DNA of 64,000 nucleotides from contig NZ_JAPFHA010000014.1 of NCBI RefSeq assembly GCF_026586805.1, positions 53,652 to 117,651 of the forward strand. Reading direction: 5' to 3'. Position numbers and translations under genes: made by a program. Positions 39,713 to 49,757 of this stretch are shown here, piece after piece (within the stretch, counting starts at the first letter, position 1; every line of letters starts with the position of its first letter). The stretch comes from Niveibacterium sp. 24ML (lineage in GTDB: Bacteria > Pseudomonadota > Gammaproteobacteria > Burkholderiales > Rhodocyclaceae). Below the pieces are notes generated by a model. The model ran no database searches and had not been told where the DNA came from. It saw only the letters and a program-made list of their open reading frames with translations.

Positions 39713-42301
39713 TTGAACTCCCGCGCCCCGATCCCCTCGCCCGCCGAACTCGACGGCCATACGCCGATGATGCAGCAGTACCTCACGCTCAAGGCACAGC
39801 ATCCCGATACGCTGCTGTTCTACCGCATGGGCGACTTCTACGAGCTGTTCTTCGACGATGCGGAGAAGGCAGCGCGGCTGCTGGATATCACCCTCACGGC
39901 GCGCGGCAAGTCGGCGGGCAAGCCGATCGCGATGGCGGGCGTGCCCTTCCATGCGCTGGAGCCTTACCTTGCGAAGCTGGTCAAGCTGGGCGAGTCGGCG
40001 GTGATTGCGGAACAGGTGGGCGACCCGGCGACCAGCAAGGGGCCAGTGGAGCGCGCGATCAGCCGCATCGTCACGCCCGGCACGCTGACCGACGCCGCGC
40101 TGCTCGACGACAAGACCGATGCGCCGCTGCTGGCGGTGACGCAGCATCGCGGCCGCCTGGGGCTGGCGTGGCTCAAGCTCGCCAACGGCGATTTCCGCCT
40201 GCTCGAATGCGCACCGGAACAGCTGGCGTCACAACTCGAACGCCTGCGCCCGGCCGAAGCGCTGATCCCGGACGGGCTCGCGCTCGAAGGCATTGAAGCG
40301 CGCGTGCCGGCAGTGCGCCGCCTTGCCGACTGGCAGTTCGATGCCGCAACCGCACGCCGCGTGCTACCGGAGCACTTCGGCACCCGCGACCTCTCCGGCT
40401 TTGGCGCCGACGAATTCGAAGTCGCGCTCGGCGCCGCCGCCGCGCTGTTCGATTACGCGCGCAGCACGCAGCGCCAGAGCCTCAGCCATATCTCGGTGCT
40501 CTACGTCGAACGCGAGGAAGAATTCCTGCGCATGGATGCGGCCACCCGCCGCAACCTTGAACTGACCGAAACCCTGCGCGGCGAAGTCTCGCCAACGCTG
40601 TTCTCGCTGCTCGACCTGTGCGAGACCTCGATGGGCTCGCGCTGGTTGCGCCACGCGCTGCACCACCCGCTGTCCGACCGCATGCAGTGCGCGCAGCGCC
40701 ACGCAGCGGTCGAGGCGCTGATCGCCGATCAGGGCCTGACCGGCGAAGGCCTTGCACGCGTGCTGCGCGGCATTGCCGACGTGGAACGCATCACCGCGCG
40801 CATCGCATTGCGCAGTGCCCGCCCGCGCGACCTTGCCGCACTGCGCGATACGCTCGCGCGCATGCCGGAGCTGCGCAGCCAGGTGCCGACCGGCGAAGCC
40901 GCGCTGCTCGCGCAGATCCATGCCGACATCGACGCACCGCTGGCGCCGACGAGCTTGCTGGCGCGCGCGATCGCACCCGAGCCGGCAACGAACGTGCGCG
41001 ACGGTGGCGTCATCGCCGAGGGCTTCGATGCGGATCTGGACGAGTTGCGCGGCATCCACGCCAACTGTGGCGCCTTCCTGCTCGAACTCGAAACGCGCGA
41101 GCGCGAACGCACCGGCATTGCAACGTTGAAGGTGGAATACAACCGGGTGCATGGCTTCTACATCGAAGTAAGCCACGCCAACACCGCCAAGGTGCCGGAC
41201 GACTACCGCCGGCGCCAGACGCTGAAGAACGCCGAGCGCTACATCACGCCCGAACTCAAGGCCTTCGAAGACAAGGCCCTGTCGGCGCAGGAACGCGCGT
41301 TGGCACGCGAAAAAGGCCTGTGGGACGAACTGATCGAAACCCTCGCGCAGGACATCACCGCTTTCCAGCGCATCGCGCGCGCGATCGCCCTGCTCGACGG
41401 GCTCACCAGCTTCGCCCGCGTCGCAGTGCGTTACGACTACTGCAAACCGCAGTTCCGCAGCGAAGCCGGGCTGGCCATCGAAGCGGGTCGTCACCCGGTG
41501 GTGGAGCGCCAGGTCGACAGCTTCATCTCGAACGATTGCGCGCTCGCCGCCACGCGCCGGATGTTGCTGGTGACCGGCCCGAACATGGGTGGTAAATCAA
41601 CCTACATGCGGCAGATCGCACTGATCGTGCTGCTCGCGCACTGCGGCGCCTTCGTACCGGCGCGGCGCGCGGAGCTGGGCCCGATCGACGGCATCTTCAC
41701 CCGCATCGGCGCGTCGGACGATCTGGCCTCCGGGCGTTCGACCTTCATGGTCGAGATGACCGAAGCAGCGGCAATTCTCAACAGTGGTACCGACAAGAGC
41801 CTGGTGCTGATGGACGAGATTGGCCGGGGTACGTCAACCTTCGACGGCATGGCGCTCGCCTTTGCGATCGCCCGCCACCTGCTCGAAAAGAACCGCTCGC
41901 TGGCGCTGTTCTCGACCCACTACTTCGAGCTGACGCGGCTGTCGATCGAGCACCCGGAATGCGCGAACGTGCATCTGGGCGCGGTCGAGCATGGTCACCG
42001 TATCGTCTTCCTGCACGCGGTGGAGGAAGGCCCGGCAAGCCAGAGTTACGGTATCGAAGTGGCCGCGCTCGCGGGCATCCCGGCGCCGGTGGTTCGCGAA
42101 GCACGCCGCCGCCTGCGCGCGCTGGAAAACCGCGAAGCCTCGGGCGGGCCGCAGGCGGATCTGTTCTCGGCGCTGCCACCGGAAGCTGAAGAAGCGCCGC
42201 CGCATCCGGTGCTCGAACGCCTTGCCGGCGTTGACCCGGACACGCTTTCACCGCGCGAGGCGCTAGAACAACTGTATGCGCTCAAGGCCCTGACCCGATG
42301 A
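39713..42301 (+). CDS. mutS: DNA mismatch repair protein MutS
   Basis: An 862-aa ATPase that recognises mispairs. The N-terminal HTPMMQQYL and [10 protein letters not shown] (Phe-X-Glu mismatch-binding motif) are intact, Walker A GPNMGGKS is at residues 622-629, and Walker B and the signature segment follow in [19 protein letters not shown]. The conserved HTPMMQQYL lies upstream of the first internal ATG. The only reasonable in-frame start before it is TTG at 39713, giving [18 protein letters not shown]. No good Shine-Dalgarno is visible there. It leads a chain of overlapping genes; the next ATG overlaps its stop by 4 nt. Confidence 0.95.
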   Translation: MNSRAPIPSPAELDGHTPMMQQYLTLKAQHPDTLLFYRMGDFYELFFDDAEKAARLLDITLTARGKSAGKPIAMAGVPFHALEPYLAKLVKLGESAVIAEQVGDPATSKGPVERAISRIVTPGTLTDAALLDDKTDAPLLAVTQHRGRLGLAWLKLANGDFRLLECAPEQLASQLERLRPAEALIPDGLALEGIEARVPAVRRLADWQFDAATARRVLPEHFGTRDLSGFGADEFEVALGAAAALFDYARSTQRQSLSHISVLYVEREEEFLRMDAATRRNLELTETLRGEVSPTLFSLLDLCETSMGSRWLRHALHHPLSDRMQCAQRHAAVEALIADQGLTGEGLARVLRGIADVERITARIALRSARPRDLAALRDTLARMPELRSQVPTGEAALLAQIHADIDAPLAPTSLLARAIAPEPATNVRDGGVIAEGFDADLDELRGIHANCGAFLLELETRERERTGIATLKVEYNRVHGFYIEVSHANTAKVPDDYRRRQTLKNAERYITPELKAFEDKALSAQERALAREKGLWDELIETLAQDITAFQRIARAIALLDGLTSFARVAVRYDYCKPQFRSEAGLAIEAGRHPVVERQVDSFISNDCALAATRRMLLVTGPNMGGKSTYMRQIALIVLLAHCGAFVPARRAELGPIDGIFTRIGASDDLASGRSTFMVEMTEAAAILNSGTDKSLVLMDEIGRGTSTFDGMALAFAIARHLLEKNRSLALFSTHYFELTRLSIEHPECANVHLGAVEHGHRIVFLHAVEEGPASQSYGIEVAALAGIPAPVVREARRRLRALENREASGGPQADLFSALPPEAEEAPPHPVLERLAGVDPDTLSPREALEQLYALKALTR

Positions 42302-43257
42302 TCCGCACGCTGGCCTTGCTGACCGCCCTGCTGATGCAGCCCCCCGCATGGGCAGAGCAGTTCAACTTCGGCGTATTCGGTGACCTGCCCTACAACGACG
42401 CCGAGCGCGCCGAACTCCCCGGCCTGCTGGCCGCCATGGCAGCGGCAGAGGTCGCGTTCGCCGTACATGTGGGCGACATGAAGAGCAGCAACACGCCGTG
42501 CGACGACATCACCCTGAGCGACTTTCGCGACACCCTTTCGAACACCCCGTTTCCGACGGTGTTCGTCCCCGGCGACAACGAATGGCTCGACTGCGATCGC
42601 CGCAGCAGCGGCGGGTTCAAGCCCGAGGAACGGCTCGACAAGCTGCGAAGCCTGTTTCACGCCGCACCGCAATCGCTGGGGACCAAGCCGTTTCCGCTGG
42701 TGCGCCAGGGCGATGCCGACTTCACCCACGGTGCGTACATGGAGCATCTGCGCTGGCATCGCGGCCCGGTCACCTTCTTCACGCTCAACATTCCCGGCAG
42801 TGACAATAATTTTGGCGCCTTGCGCGAAGCAGGCGCCGAGTTCCGTCACCGCATGAGCGCGGTGCGAGACTGGATCAGCGGCAGCTTTGCCGAGGCGCGC
42901 AAACGCAAGTCCGGCGCAGTCGTGCTGTTCATGCATGCGAACCCGGACTTCGAAGCCTTTGCCGCCGGCAGCCCCGCGCGCGGTTACGCCGAACTGCTCA
43001 ACGCCCTGCGGGCGGAACTCAGCGATTTCGAGGGGCAGGTTCTGGTAATCCACGGCGATACGCATGTGATGCGCATCGACCATCCCTTGCGCGATTTCAG
43101 CGGCGTAACCATCGAGCGATTCCGGCGGGCGGAAGTGTTCGGCTCGCCGATTCCCGGCTGGATCGAAGTGTTCGTGAATACCGAGGCGCAACAACTGATC
43201 CGGATCGCGCCCCGCCCCTTGCGTAGTGAAGACCTGACCAATGCCCCACTCGATTGA
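42298..43257 (+). CDS. Exported metallophosphoesterase-like protein
   Basis: A 319-aa protein. A signal peptide (about residues 1-19, ending AWA) is followed by a calcineurin-like fold: [37 protein letters not shown] and [11 protein letters not shown] are in the order of the metal-binding motifs (D-x-H degenerate, GD, GDNE, H, GHTH-like HGDTH). The first motif has Asp but not the usual His, so the metal site is partly unusual. It is probably a periplasmic phosphoesterase of unknown substrate. The ATGA overlap with mutS suggests translational coupling, though a functional link to mismatch repair is not implied. Confidence 0.78.
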   Translation: MIRTLALLTALLMQPPAWAEQFNFGVFGDLPYNDAERAELPGLLAAMAAAEVAFAVHVGDMKSSNTPCDDITLSDFRDTLSNTPFPTVFVPGDNEWLDCDRRSSGGFKPEERLDKLRSLFHAAPQSLGTKPFPLVRQGDADFTHGAYMEHLRWHRGPVTFFTLNIPGSDNNFGALREAGAEFRHRMSAVRDWISGSFAEARKRKSGAVVLFMHANPDFEAFAAGSPARGYAELLNALRAELSDFEGQVLVIHGDTHVMRIDHPLRDFSGVTIERFRRAEVFGSPIPGWIEVFVNTEAQQLIRIAPRPLRSEDLTNAPLD

Positions 43258-43993
43258 TGTGTCCGAAGAAGCAGGCATGCGCTACCTGCACTTTGGTTCG
43301 GAATGGGTACAAGGTGCGATGCGGGTGCGCCGCCCCTTTGCCCTTGAGCTCGAATACACCCAGAACATGTGCGCGCCCTTGCTGCTGCGCGCTGCGCCAT
43401 GGCCGCGCAACGTGTTGCTGATCGGGCTTGGCGCCGGCTCGCTGACCAAGTTCTTCTACCGCAACGTACCGCAGAGCCGGATCACCGTGGTGGAGATCGA
43501 CGCCCGTGTGGTGGCCGTTGCCCGCGCGCAGTTCAAGCTGCCGAACGAAGACGCACGGCTGCGTATCGTGATCGCCGATGGCGCCGAGGCGATCACCCGC
43601 GACAGTGGCCGCTGGGATCTGATCCTGGTCGACGGTTTCGATCACAACGCCCGCGCCGGCATGCTCGACACCGCGCCGTTTTATGCTGCGGCGCGCGCGG
43701 CCCTGTCGCCCACGGGGGTGATGGCCTGCAATCTCTTTGGCCACCGCAAGGGCTTTCGCGACAGCTTCGAACGCATCACCCAGGCTTTCGACGGCCGCGC
43801 GCTCGCACTGCCGGCCTGCGATACCGGCAACGTGGTGGCGCTCGCCCATGGCGGCGAGGAACTGGCGCTCGGATTCGCCGAACTGAACGAACGCGCCGCC
43901 GCCTTCAAGCTTGAAACCGGGCTGGACCTGCGCACGCTGATCAAGCGCCTCGAGACCGAACAACCCGCCACCGATGGCCAGTTACACTTCTGA
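43241..43993 (+). CDS. Spermidine synthase-like (SpeE family) transferase
   Basis: A 250-aa class I methyltransferase fold of the polyamine aminopropyltransferase family. RYLHFGSEWVQGAMRVRRP is the SpeE-type N-terminal beta domain, VLLIGLGAGSLTKFF the nucleotide-binding loop, VVEIDARVVAVARAQF the ribose-binding acidic turn, and LILVDGFDHNARAG the position of the catalytic segment. True SpeE has D-S-x-D-P-x-G-P there, which is not preserved, so real spermidine synthesis is doubtful and the protein is best called SpeE-like. It overlaps both neighbours (17 and 20 nt). Confidence 0.8.
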   Translation: MPHSIDVSEEAGMRYLHFGSEWVQGAMRVRRPFALELEYTQNMCAPLLLRAAPWPRNVLLIGLGAGSLTKFFYRNVPQSRITVVEIDARVVAVARAQFKLPNEDARLRIVIADGAEAITRDSGRWDLILVDGFDHNARAGMLDTAPFYAAARAALSPTGVMACNLFGHRKGFRDSFERITQAFDGRALALPACDTGNVVALAHGGEELALGFAELNERAAAFKLETGLDLRTLIKRLETEQPATDGQLHF

Positions 43994-45098
43994 ATCGGTC
44001 AGCGTCGACTGCGCCATTGTTGGCGCCGGCGTCGTTGGCCTCGCCTGCGCCAAGCAACTGGCCGAACGCGGCCTGCAAGTGGCGCTCTTCGAACGCGAGC
44101 ACCACTTCGGGCAAGGGATTTCGAGCCGCTCCAGTGAAGTGATCCATGCTGGGCTCTACTACCCGCAAGGCTCGCTGAAGGCTGAACTGTGCGTCGCGGG
44201 CGCGCCGGCCTTGTACGACTACTGCCGCGCCCGCGGCGTAGCGCACCGGCAAGTCGGCAAGCTGGTGGTCGCAACCGGGCCGGAGGATCTGGCCGCGCTT
44301 GAGCGCATCGGCGCGCAGGCACGCGCCAATGGTGTGCGCAAGGCAAAGCTCATCAGCGGCGATGAGGCGCGCGCGATGGAGCCGGCCCTGCACTGCTGCG
44401 CGGCGCTCTGGTCGCCCGATACCGGCATCGTCGATAGCCACGCGCTGATGCAAGCCCTTGCCGACGACGCCGAGGCGGCCGGCGCCATGCTGGTGTATGG
44501 CGCAAACGTCCAGCGCGGCATGCTCCGCGGCCACGGCGCCACCCTGCAGCTGGGCGGTGCCGAGCCCTACACCGTAGCGGCCGACTGGTTGATCAATGCG
44601 GCAGGCCTGGGCGCGCAGGCGCTGGCCGGCGCAATCGCCGAGTTTCCAGTCAGCCAGGTGCCTCCCCTGCATCTGGCCAAGGGGCACTACTTCTCACTCG
44701 CGGGCCACAGCCCGTTCTCGCACCTGATCTACCCGGTGCCGGAACCGGGCGGGCTGGGCACGCACCTGACACTGGATCTGGCCGGCAGCGCACGCTTCGG
44801 GCCCGATGTGTGCTGGGTCGAAACCCCCGACTACGCGGTGCCACTCGAGCGCGCGGCGGCCTTCGCCGCATCGATCCGCCGCTACTGGCCCGATCTGCCG
44901 GGCGAACGTCTGCAGCCCGCCTACGCAGGCGTGCGCCCCAAACTGGGTGGCCCAACTGCCGCCGCGGCGGACTTCCGCATTGACGGCCCTGCCCGGCATG
45001 GGGTCGCAGGCGTCATCCACCTGTTCGGCATCGAATCGCCGGGCCTCACCGCCTCGCTGGCGATCGCCGCCCGCGTGAGCGAAATGGTAAGCGCCTGA
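43974..45098 (+). CDS. FAD-dependent oxidoreductase, L-2-hydroxyglutarate oxidase (LhgO)-like
   Basis: A 374-aa DAO-family flavoprotein. The dinucleotide motif AIVGAGVVGLACAKQLAERG is at the N-terminus. ISSRSSEVIHAGLYYPQGSL is the characteristic LhgO-type segment, and the C-terminal flavin contact is HLFGIESPGLTASLAIA. The family oxidises 2-hydroxy acids or related substrates and passes electrons to quinone; the exact substrate is inference. The ATG overlaps the preceding gene by 20 nt, so it is the last member of the mutS-led overlapping set. Confidence 0.87.
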   Translation: MASYTSESVSVDCAIVGAGVVGLACAKQLAERGLQVALFEREHHFGQGISSRSSEVIHAGLYYPQGSLKAELCVAGAPALYDYCRARGVAHRQVGKLVVATGPEDLAALERIGAQARANGVRKAKLISGDEARAMEPALHCCAALWSPDTGIVDSHALMQALADDAEAAGAMLVYGANVQRGMLRGHGATLQLGGAEPYTVAADWLINAAGLGAQALAGAIAEFPVSQVPPLHLAKGHYFSLAGHSPFSHLIYPVPEPGGLGTHLTLDLAGSARFGPDVCWVETPDYAVPLERAAAFAASIRRYWPDLPGERLQPAYAGVRPKLGGPTAAAADFRIDGPARHGVAGVIHLFGIESPGLTASLAIAARVSEMVSA

Positions 45099-45257
45099 GT
45101 CCGCGCAGCAAACGGCCGCCGCGGCGCAATTGCTGATCTATGCTGAAACCATGAGTACCTCGCGGGCTCATCTGCCTTGCAGGGCCCGCCCGGCCGATCG
45201 CGTGCCTGCCGCACCCCGCTGCGGGAACACGCAACCCTCACGGGGAGGTTCCCCATC

Positions 45258-48200
45258 ATGGATGCGTCAGATCCCCGCTCCGATCACTCACCATTCCAGA
45301 CGCCCGCCCTGATCGCTGCACTACTCGCGGCGCTGATCGCTGCGCTGAACCTCGGCCAGACCCCGGTGCCGGACAGCGGCCGCCCCCCACCGAACCCGCA
45401 GGCGCCGCAGCTTGAACTGCGCGCCAACGCACGGCTTTGGGAGGATCCCTTCATCGCCCTTCATCAGGATAGCCGCGCCAAGCCAGGCCTCGCCGGCCCG
45501 GCGCAGAGCGAGCCGGCAAATCCAGATAGCAAGGCGGTCAGGCCTTGCAAGGGCTTTACCACGGCAATACGCGAGGGCTCAGCGCTGAAGCTCTTTGTCA
45601 TCGCCAACGATGGCAGTGCCAGTGAAGACGCCGAGCTGCGCATCCGGGCGCGCGCGGCGGTGCTCGCAGCACTCAACCGATGGGGTTACGAACCGAGCGA
45701 CTCCGAACATCTGCGCGGCCCCTGCCATTTCGCCCAAGGCGCTGCCAATGTTGCCTTCCGGGCGATGAGCGAGCGCTTCCTGCTATCGCGCGAGAAGGAT
45801 TCGCAAACCGGCCGCAATCAGCGCGGCGAGCTGGGCCCCACCTACGCCGGCCGCGCCAACGTGGTCGATGTGTTCTGGATCAGTGACGGGCCGATGCGCC
45901 TTGCCAACGACAATGAGCAAGTCGCCGCGCAGTACCGCGAACTGCTCAAGGCCTTCAGATCTGAGATGGCGCTCGAGCCGGACCAAACGCGGCGACCGGG
46001 CTACACGATCATCGGCCCGCTTGACCGTGAAATCACGGATCGACTTGAGCGCGGCCTGCGCTGCTTGCGCAGACCGGCTTCATCCGCAAACGACAACACG
46101 CAGCACGCAACGGGCCTGCCACCGTGTGATGCCACGGATGCGCCGCAAGAGGGCTCCGTCGTGCCGCTGATCCTGCGGCCGTTCCGCAGCGTGGCCACCC
46201 TGGAAGCCTCCTTGCCCGGGCTGGAGCCTGGCCATCGGGTTGAAGAGTTCGGCCCCTCCGACGACATGCTGGCCAATGCGCTGGTGACCGAACTTGAGCG
46301 CCGCGGGCTCAACCTCACGCGCCCCACGACGCGCGTGCGAGTGATTGCCCCCGAGCAAAGCGCCGAGACCAATCGCTACGCCTGCCTGTTCGATCATCAC
46401 GTCGCGCTGATCAGTGAATGGGATACGCACTTCGCCCGGGACTTTCGCCGCGCCTTCGTTGGCCGCATCCGTGCAGGCGCATCGGAACTCCACGCCGAAC
46501 TGCGCGCCACCGATACCGCCAACGTTCACGGCTTTGCCTTCACCCGTGGGCTGGACGGCAAGAGCCTGCAAAGCCGGCCCAGTGACTACGCCACCACCCC
46601 AGCCACGAGTGTCACCGCAAGCGCCACATCGGGCAGCCCGCCGCCGGACGCGGCTTACGAGCGATCCATGCAGCAAAGCCAGCGCGACTATGTGCGCCGA
46701 CTTGGCGACCAGATCGCGCTGCGCGATGCCCGGCTCAAGGCAGCGTGCGGCCGTGGCGCAATCGGCATTCGCGCAATCGGCATTCTGGCATCGGACTTCT
46801 ACGACAAGCGCATGCTGATGCAGAGCTTGCACGGACGGTTTCCGCGGATGCAGTTCTTCACCACCGGCTTCGATGCACGAATGCTTGATCACGAAAACAG
46901 CGTGATCATGCGCAACCTGCTGGTTGCCTCGCGTTTCGATACCGCGCTCGCGCCCCCAATTCAGCGTTTCATCATCCCTTTCCGCGATGGCAGCCAGACG
47001 GCGCTCTTCCTGACCAGCTCGATCGCGCTGCTCAGCAACAGTGCCAGCGCCGACGAGATCGCGGGGTGGATGGGGCGCTGGAACACACTGCCGCCGCGCC
47101 TGCACGAGATCGGCATCACTCGGGCGCATCCGCTGCACGAGTTCTCGGACAGTGAACACTGCCCACTACTCGACTCGACGGAGGCGCCAGAGAATCTGCT
47201 GCGATGTCTGGACATCAATCCGCCACGCCACCAGCTGGCCAACCGCACCGTGCTTGCGATTGCGGCAGGCGCGTTTGCGCTGGCGATTTCGCTTTACCTG
47301 CTTGGCACTGCCGTGTGGCCACCCAAAGGGCGCCGCACTCTGGCGGGAGTATTCGCTGCGTTGGCCACGCTGCTGCTGGTGCCAGTGTTTTGCTTCAGCT
47401 GGATCCGGCGCACCGATGGTGCATGGAAGGAGGAGCCGTTCGCATGGTTCGACGGCATCAGCATCTGGCCCAGCCTGTGGCTTCGTTGGTGTGCGCTTGC
47501 GCTGTGCGCATGGCTGTTGTGGCTGGCAGCTACGCGCATCCGCAAGGTTCTGGCGGATATCTCGCAACGCTTTGACTTGCCGGTACTCACGCTGCAAAAG
47601 AGCGCTCACCGACGCTTCCGGCGATGGCCTACGCAATGGTGCCTGCTGCGCCGGCGGCTCAAGCGCGCGCTGCTGGGCGCCCGCCCGGAGCCAGCCGCCC
47701 TGAGCGCACGGCGCGCCTGGTTCAGGTTCTCATGTGGTGTTACGCCGCGCCCGCTGTTTGCGGCCGGCATGCTGTGGTCCGTGCTGATGATGGGTTTGAT
47801 TGGGGCTCTGAGTTTGAACTACCCGTCACTGCCGCCCGTGCGCGGCGATATAGCGATCCCCCTGTTCATTGCGATCGCCGGCACCGGCACCCTGCTGTTC
47901 CTGCTGCTGGTCTTCGTCTCGCTCAGCGTCGCGCTGCGCTTGAAGGAAATGGCTAGCCAGCTGAGTAACCACTGCTCGAACTGGTCAGCCATTGCAACGA
48001 GCGCGGCACTCGATGAGTTGGAGGCGCAACAGTTCGATCAGGAACTGCTCGACGAGGCAAAGTTGGCGCTGACTACCGGCCCAAGCGCCCCGCGCCATTC
48101 ATGCAGCGGCAAGTGCGCGAGCGGCTCACCCCTGCAAACGATCCTCGACCACTACCTCGACATACTGGTGGTCGAGCATGTATCCGAACACAACGAGTGG

Positions 48201-48584
48201 TTGTTGTACTTCCCCGGCGTGGTGCTGTCGCTGGTCATCGCGAGTCGCTGGTCGTATCTGGACGCCTGGGAGTTCGACCCGGTCGCCATCGTCATGCTGA
48301 GCCTGTTCGGCGCCGGCGCTTTGCTGACGGTGTGGGTGGGCAACCTTGCGGCCACCCGCACCCGACAAACGGCATTGCGGGGGCTCGACAATGTTGCAGC
48401 AAAACTGCGCGCCAACGACCAGAAACTTGCTCAGCTCTTGCGCCATGTTCAGCGCAGCATTCACGAGGTGGATTCGGGCATCTTCCGCGCCAGCCACTGG
48501 AACATCGTGCGCGCGATGCTGCTGCCGGTTGCCAGCGCGGGCGGCCTGCGGATCGTAGAGGTGCTGCTCAATACGCTGCAGTAA
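45258..48584 (+). CDS. Large receptor-like membrane protein of unknown function
   Basis: A 1108-aa protein. A membrane anchor at about residues 15-32 is followed by a large soluble, probably periplasmic region (33-655). Seven predicted helices follow near 660-682, 690-713, 738-760, 832-856, 872-898, 980-1000 and 1008-1032, with a basic cytoplasmic loop between the third and fourth of these. Residues about 505-600 (AIGILASDFYDKRML, then FFTTGFDARML, LLVASRFDTAL and FRDGSQTALFL) resemble the second lobe of type I periplasmic-binding or ANF-receptor folds. No kinase, cyclase or transporter domain is visible. ATG 45258 has GGGGAGG 10 nt upstream. It stands alone and converges on dnaQ. It may sense a ligand and signal through its membrane part; this is inference. 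Confidence 0.72.
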   Translation: MDASDPRSDHSPFQTPALIAALLAALIAALNLGQTPVPDSGRPPPNPQAPQLELRANARLWEDPFIALHQDSRAKPGLAGPAQSEPANPDSKAVRPCKGFTTAIREGSALKLFVIANDGSASEDAELRIRARAAVLAALNRWGYEPSDSEHLRGPCHFAQGAANVAFRAMSERFLLSREKDSQTGRNQRGELGPTYAGRANVVDVFWISDGPMRLANDNEQVAAQYRELLKAFRSEMALEPDQTRRPGYTIIGPLDREITDRLERGLRCLRRPASSANDNTQHATGLPPCDATDAPQEGSVVPLILRPFRSVATLEASLPGLEPGHRVEEFGPSDDMLANALVTELERRGLNLTRPTTRVRVIAPEQSAETNRYACLFDHHVALISEWDTHFARDFRRAFVGRIRAGASELHAELRATDTANVHGFAFTRGLDGKSLQSRPSDYATTPATSVTASATSGSPPPDAAYERSMQQSQRDYVRRLGDQIALRDARLKAACGRGAIGIRAIGILASDFYDKRMLMQSLHGRFPRMQFFTTGFDARMLDHENSVIMRNLLVASRFDTALAPPIQRFIIPFRDGSQTALFLTSSIALLSNSASADEIAGWMGRWNTLPPRLHEIGITRAHPLHEFSDSEHCPLLDSTEAPENLLRCLDINPPRHQLANRTVLAIAAGAFALAISLYLLGTAVWPPKGRRTLAGVFAALATLLLVPVFCFSWIRRTDGAWKEEPFAWFDGISIWPSLWLRWCALALCAWLLWLAATRIRKVLADISQRFDLPVLTLQKSAHRRFRRWPTQWCLLRRRLKRALLGARPEPAALSARRAWFRFSCGVTPRPLFAAGMLWSVLMMGLIGALSLNYPSLPPVRGDIAIPLFIAIAGTGTLLFLLLVFVSLSVALRLKEMASQLSNHCSNWSAIATSAALDELEAQQFDQELLDEAKLALTTGPSAPRHSCSGKCASGSPLQTILDHYLDILVVEHVSEHNEWLLYFPGVVLSLVIASRWSYLDAWEFDPVAIVMLSLFGAGALLTVWVGNLAATRTRQTALRGLDNVAAKLRANDQKLAQLLRHVQRSIHEVDSGIFRASHWNIVRAMLLPVASAGGLRIVEVLLNTLQ

Positions 48585-48591
48585 TCCGGCT

Positions 48592-49311
48592 TCAGCCTGC
48601 TGCTGCCGGCTCCGTCGGCAGCCACAGGCACTTGCCCTTGTTGGCCTTGGCGATTGCGCCGATCACTTCGTCGTGGGCGGCCAGTTCTTCCGCCGATGCG
48701 CGCAGCACCCGCAGCGGCACCCGCACGATCGGGCCGGCATCATCGGCGCCCGCCTGCGGCGCCGGTTCGCTGTCCAGATCCATGATCAGGCTGTCTTGCC
48801 CGCGCGTCATCGCGAGGTAGACCTCGGCCAGCAGTTCCGAGTCGAGCAGCGCGCCGTGCAGTTCGCGGTGGCCGTTATCGATGTCGTAGCGGGTGCAAAG
48901 TGCGTCGAGCGAGGCCTTCTTGCCCGGATTCTGCTCCTTGGCCATCTTCAGCGTATCAATCACGCCGCTGCACAAGGTGTCGAGCAAAGGGCGGCCGAGC
49001 CGATCCAGCTCCATGTTCAGGAAGCCCACATCGAACTGCGCGTTGTGGATCACCAGCTCGGCGCCGGCCACAAAGGCCTCGAAATCGGCCACCACATCCT
49101 TGAACTTGGGCTTGTCGGCAAGGAATTCGTCGGTAATGCCATGCACCGCCATCGCGCCGGCATCAACCAGCCGCTCGGGGTTGATGTAGACGTGGTAATG
49201 CCGCCCGGTGAGCTTGCGCGCCACCATTTCAACGCAGCCGATTTCGATCACGCGGTCGCCGCTGCGCCAGTCCAGGCCTGTGGTTTCGGTATCCAGCACA
49301 ATCTGCCGCAT
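48592..49311 (-). CDS. dnaQ: DNA polymerase III epsilon subunit (3'-5' proofreading exonuclease)
   Basis: A 239-aa DEDDh exonuclease. ExoI is VLDTETTGLD at residues 5-14, ExoII is HNAQFDVGFLN, and ExoIII is HRELHGALLDSELLAEVY with the catalytic His and Asp. The C-terminal tail (about 190-239), needed to bind the alpha subunit, is present. The ATG overlaps the rnhA stop by 1 nt (TGATG), the conserved rnhA-dnaQ arrangement of many proteobacteria, here co-directional. Confidence 0.96.
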   Translation of the reverse strand: MRQIVLDTETTGLDWRSGDRVIEIGCVEMVARKLTGRHYHVYINPERLVDAGAMAVHGITDEFLADKPKFKDVVADFEAFVAGAELVIHNAQFDVGFLNMELDRLGRPLLDTLCSGVIDTLKMAKEQNPGKKASLDALCTRYDIDNGHRELHGALLDSELLAEVYLAMTRGQDSLIMDLDSEPAPQAGADDAGPIVRVPLRVLRASAEELAAHDEVIGAIAKANKGKCLWLPTEPAAAG

Positions 49312-49757
49312 CACCGCCCCCTCACCTGGTCCACGCCACGACGCGCCAGTTCGTCGGCGCGTTCGTTCTCGGGGTGGCCGGCGTGCCCCTTGACCCACAG
49401 CCACTCGATCTTGTGCAGCGAGGCAAGCTGATCGAGTTCGCGCCACAGGTCATCGTTCTTGACCGGCTTGTTGTCGGCCGTTTTCCAGCCGCGGCGCTTC
49501 CAGCCGTGAATCCACTCGGAAATGCCTTTCTGCACATACTGCGAATCGGTATGCACCCGCACGCTGACAGGGCGGGTCAGCGCCTGCAGCGCTCGGATCA
49601 CCGCCATCATTTCCATGCGGTTGTTGGTGGTGGCCGGCTCGCCGCCGAACAATTCCTTCTCATGCCCGGCGCTGCGCAGGATCGCGCCCCAGCCGCCCGG
49701 GCCGGGATTGCCCGAACAGGCGCCATCGGTATAGATATCTACGATTGCTTCAGTCAT
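49311..49757 (-). CDS. rnhA: Ribonuclease HI
   Basis: A 148-aa enzyme of usual length. The catalytic carboxylates are visible in [17 protein letters not shown] (Asp), [12 protein letters not shown] (Glu), [11 protein letters not shown] (Asp) and [12 protein letters not shown] (Asp), and VKGHAGH carries the mobile His. It removes RNA from RNA-DNA hybrids. GAAGAAGAG precedes the ATG. It overlaps the upstream methyltransferase by 8 nt and dnaQ by 1 nt. Confidence 0.97.
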   Translation of the reverse strand: MTEAIVDIYTDGACSGNPGPGGWGAILRSAGHEKELFGGEPATTNNRMEMMAVIRALQALTRPVSVRVHTDSQYVQKGISEWIHGWKRRGWKTADNKPVKNDDLWRELDQLASLHKIEWLWVKGHAGHPENERADELARRGVDQVRGR

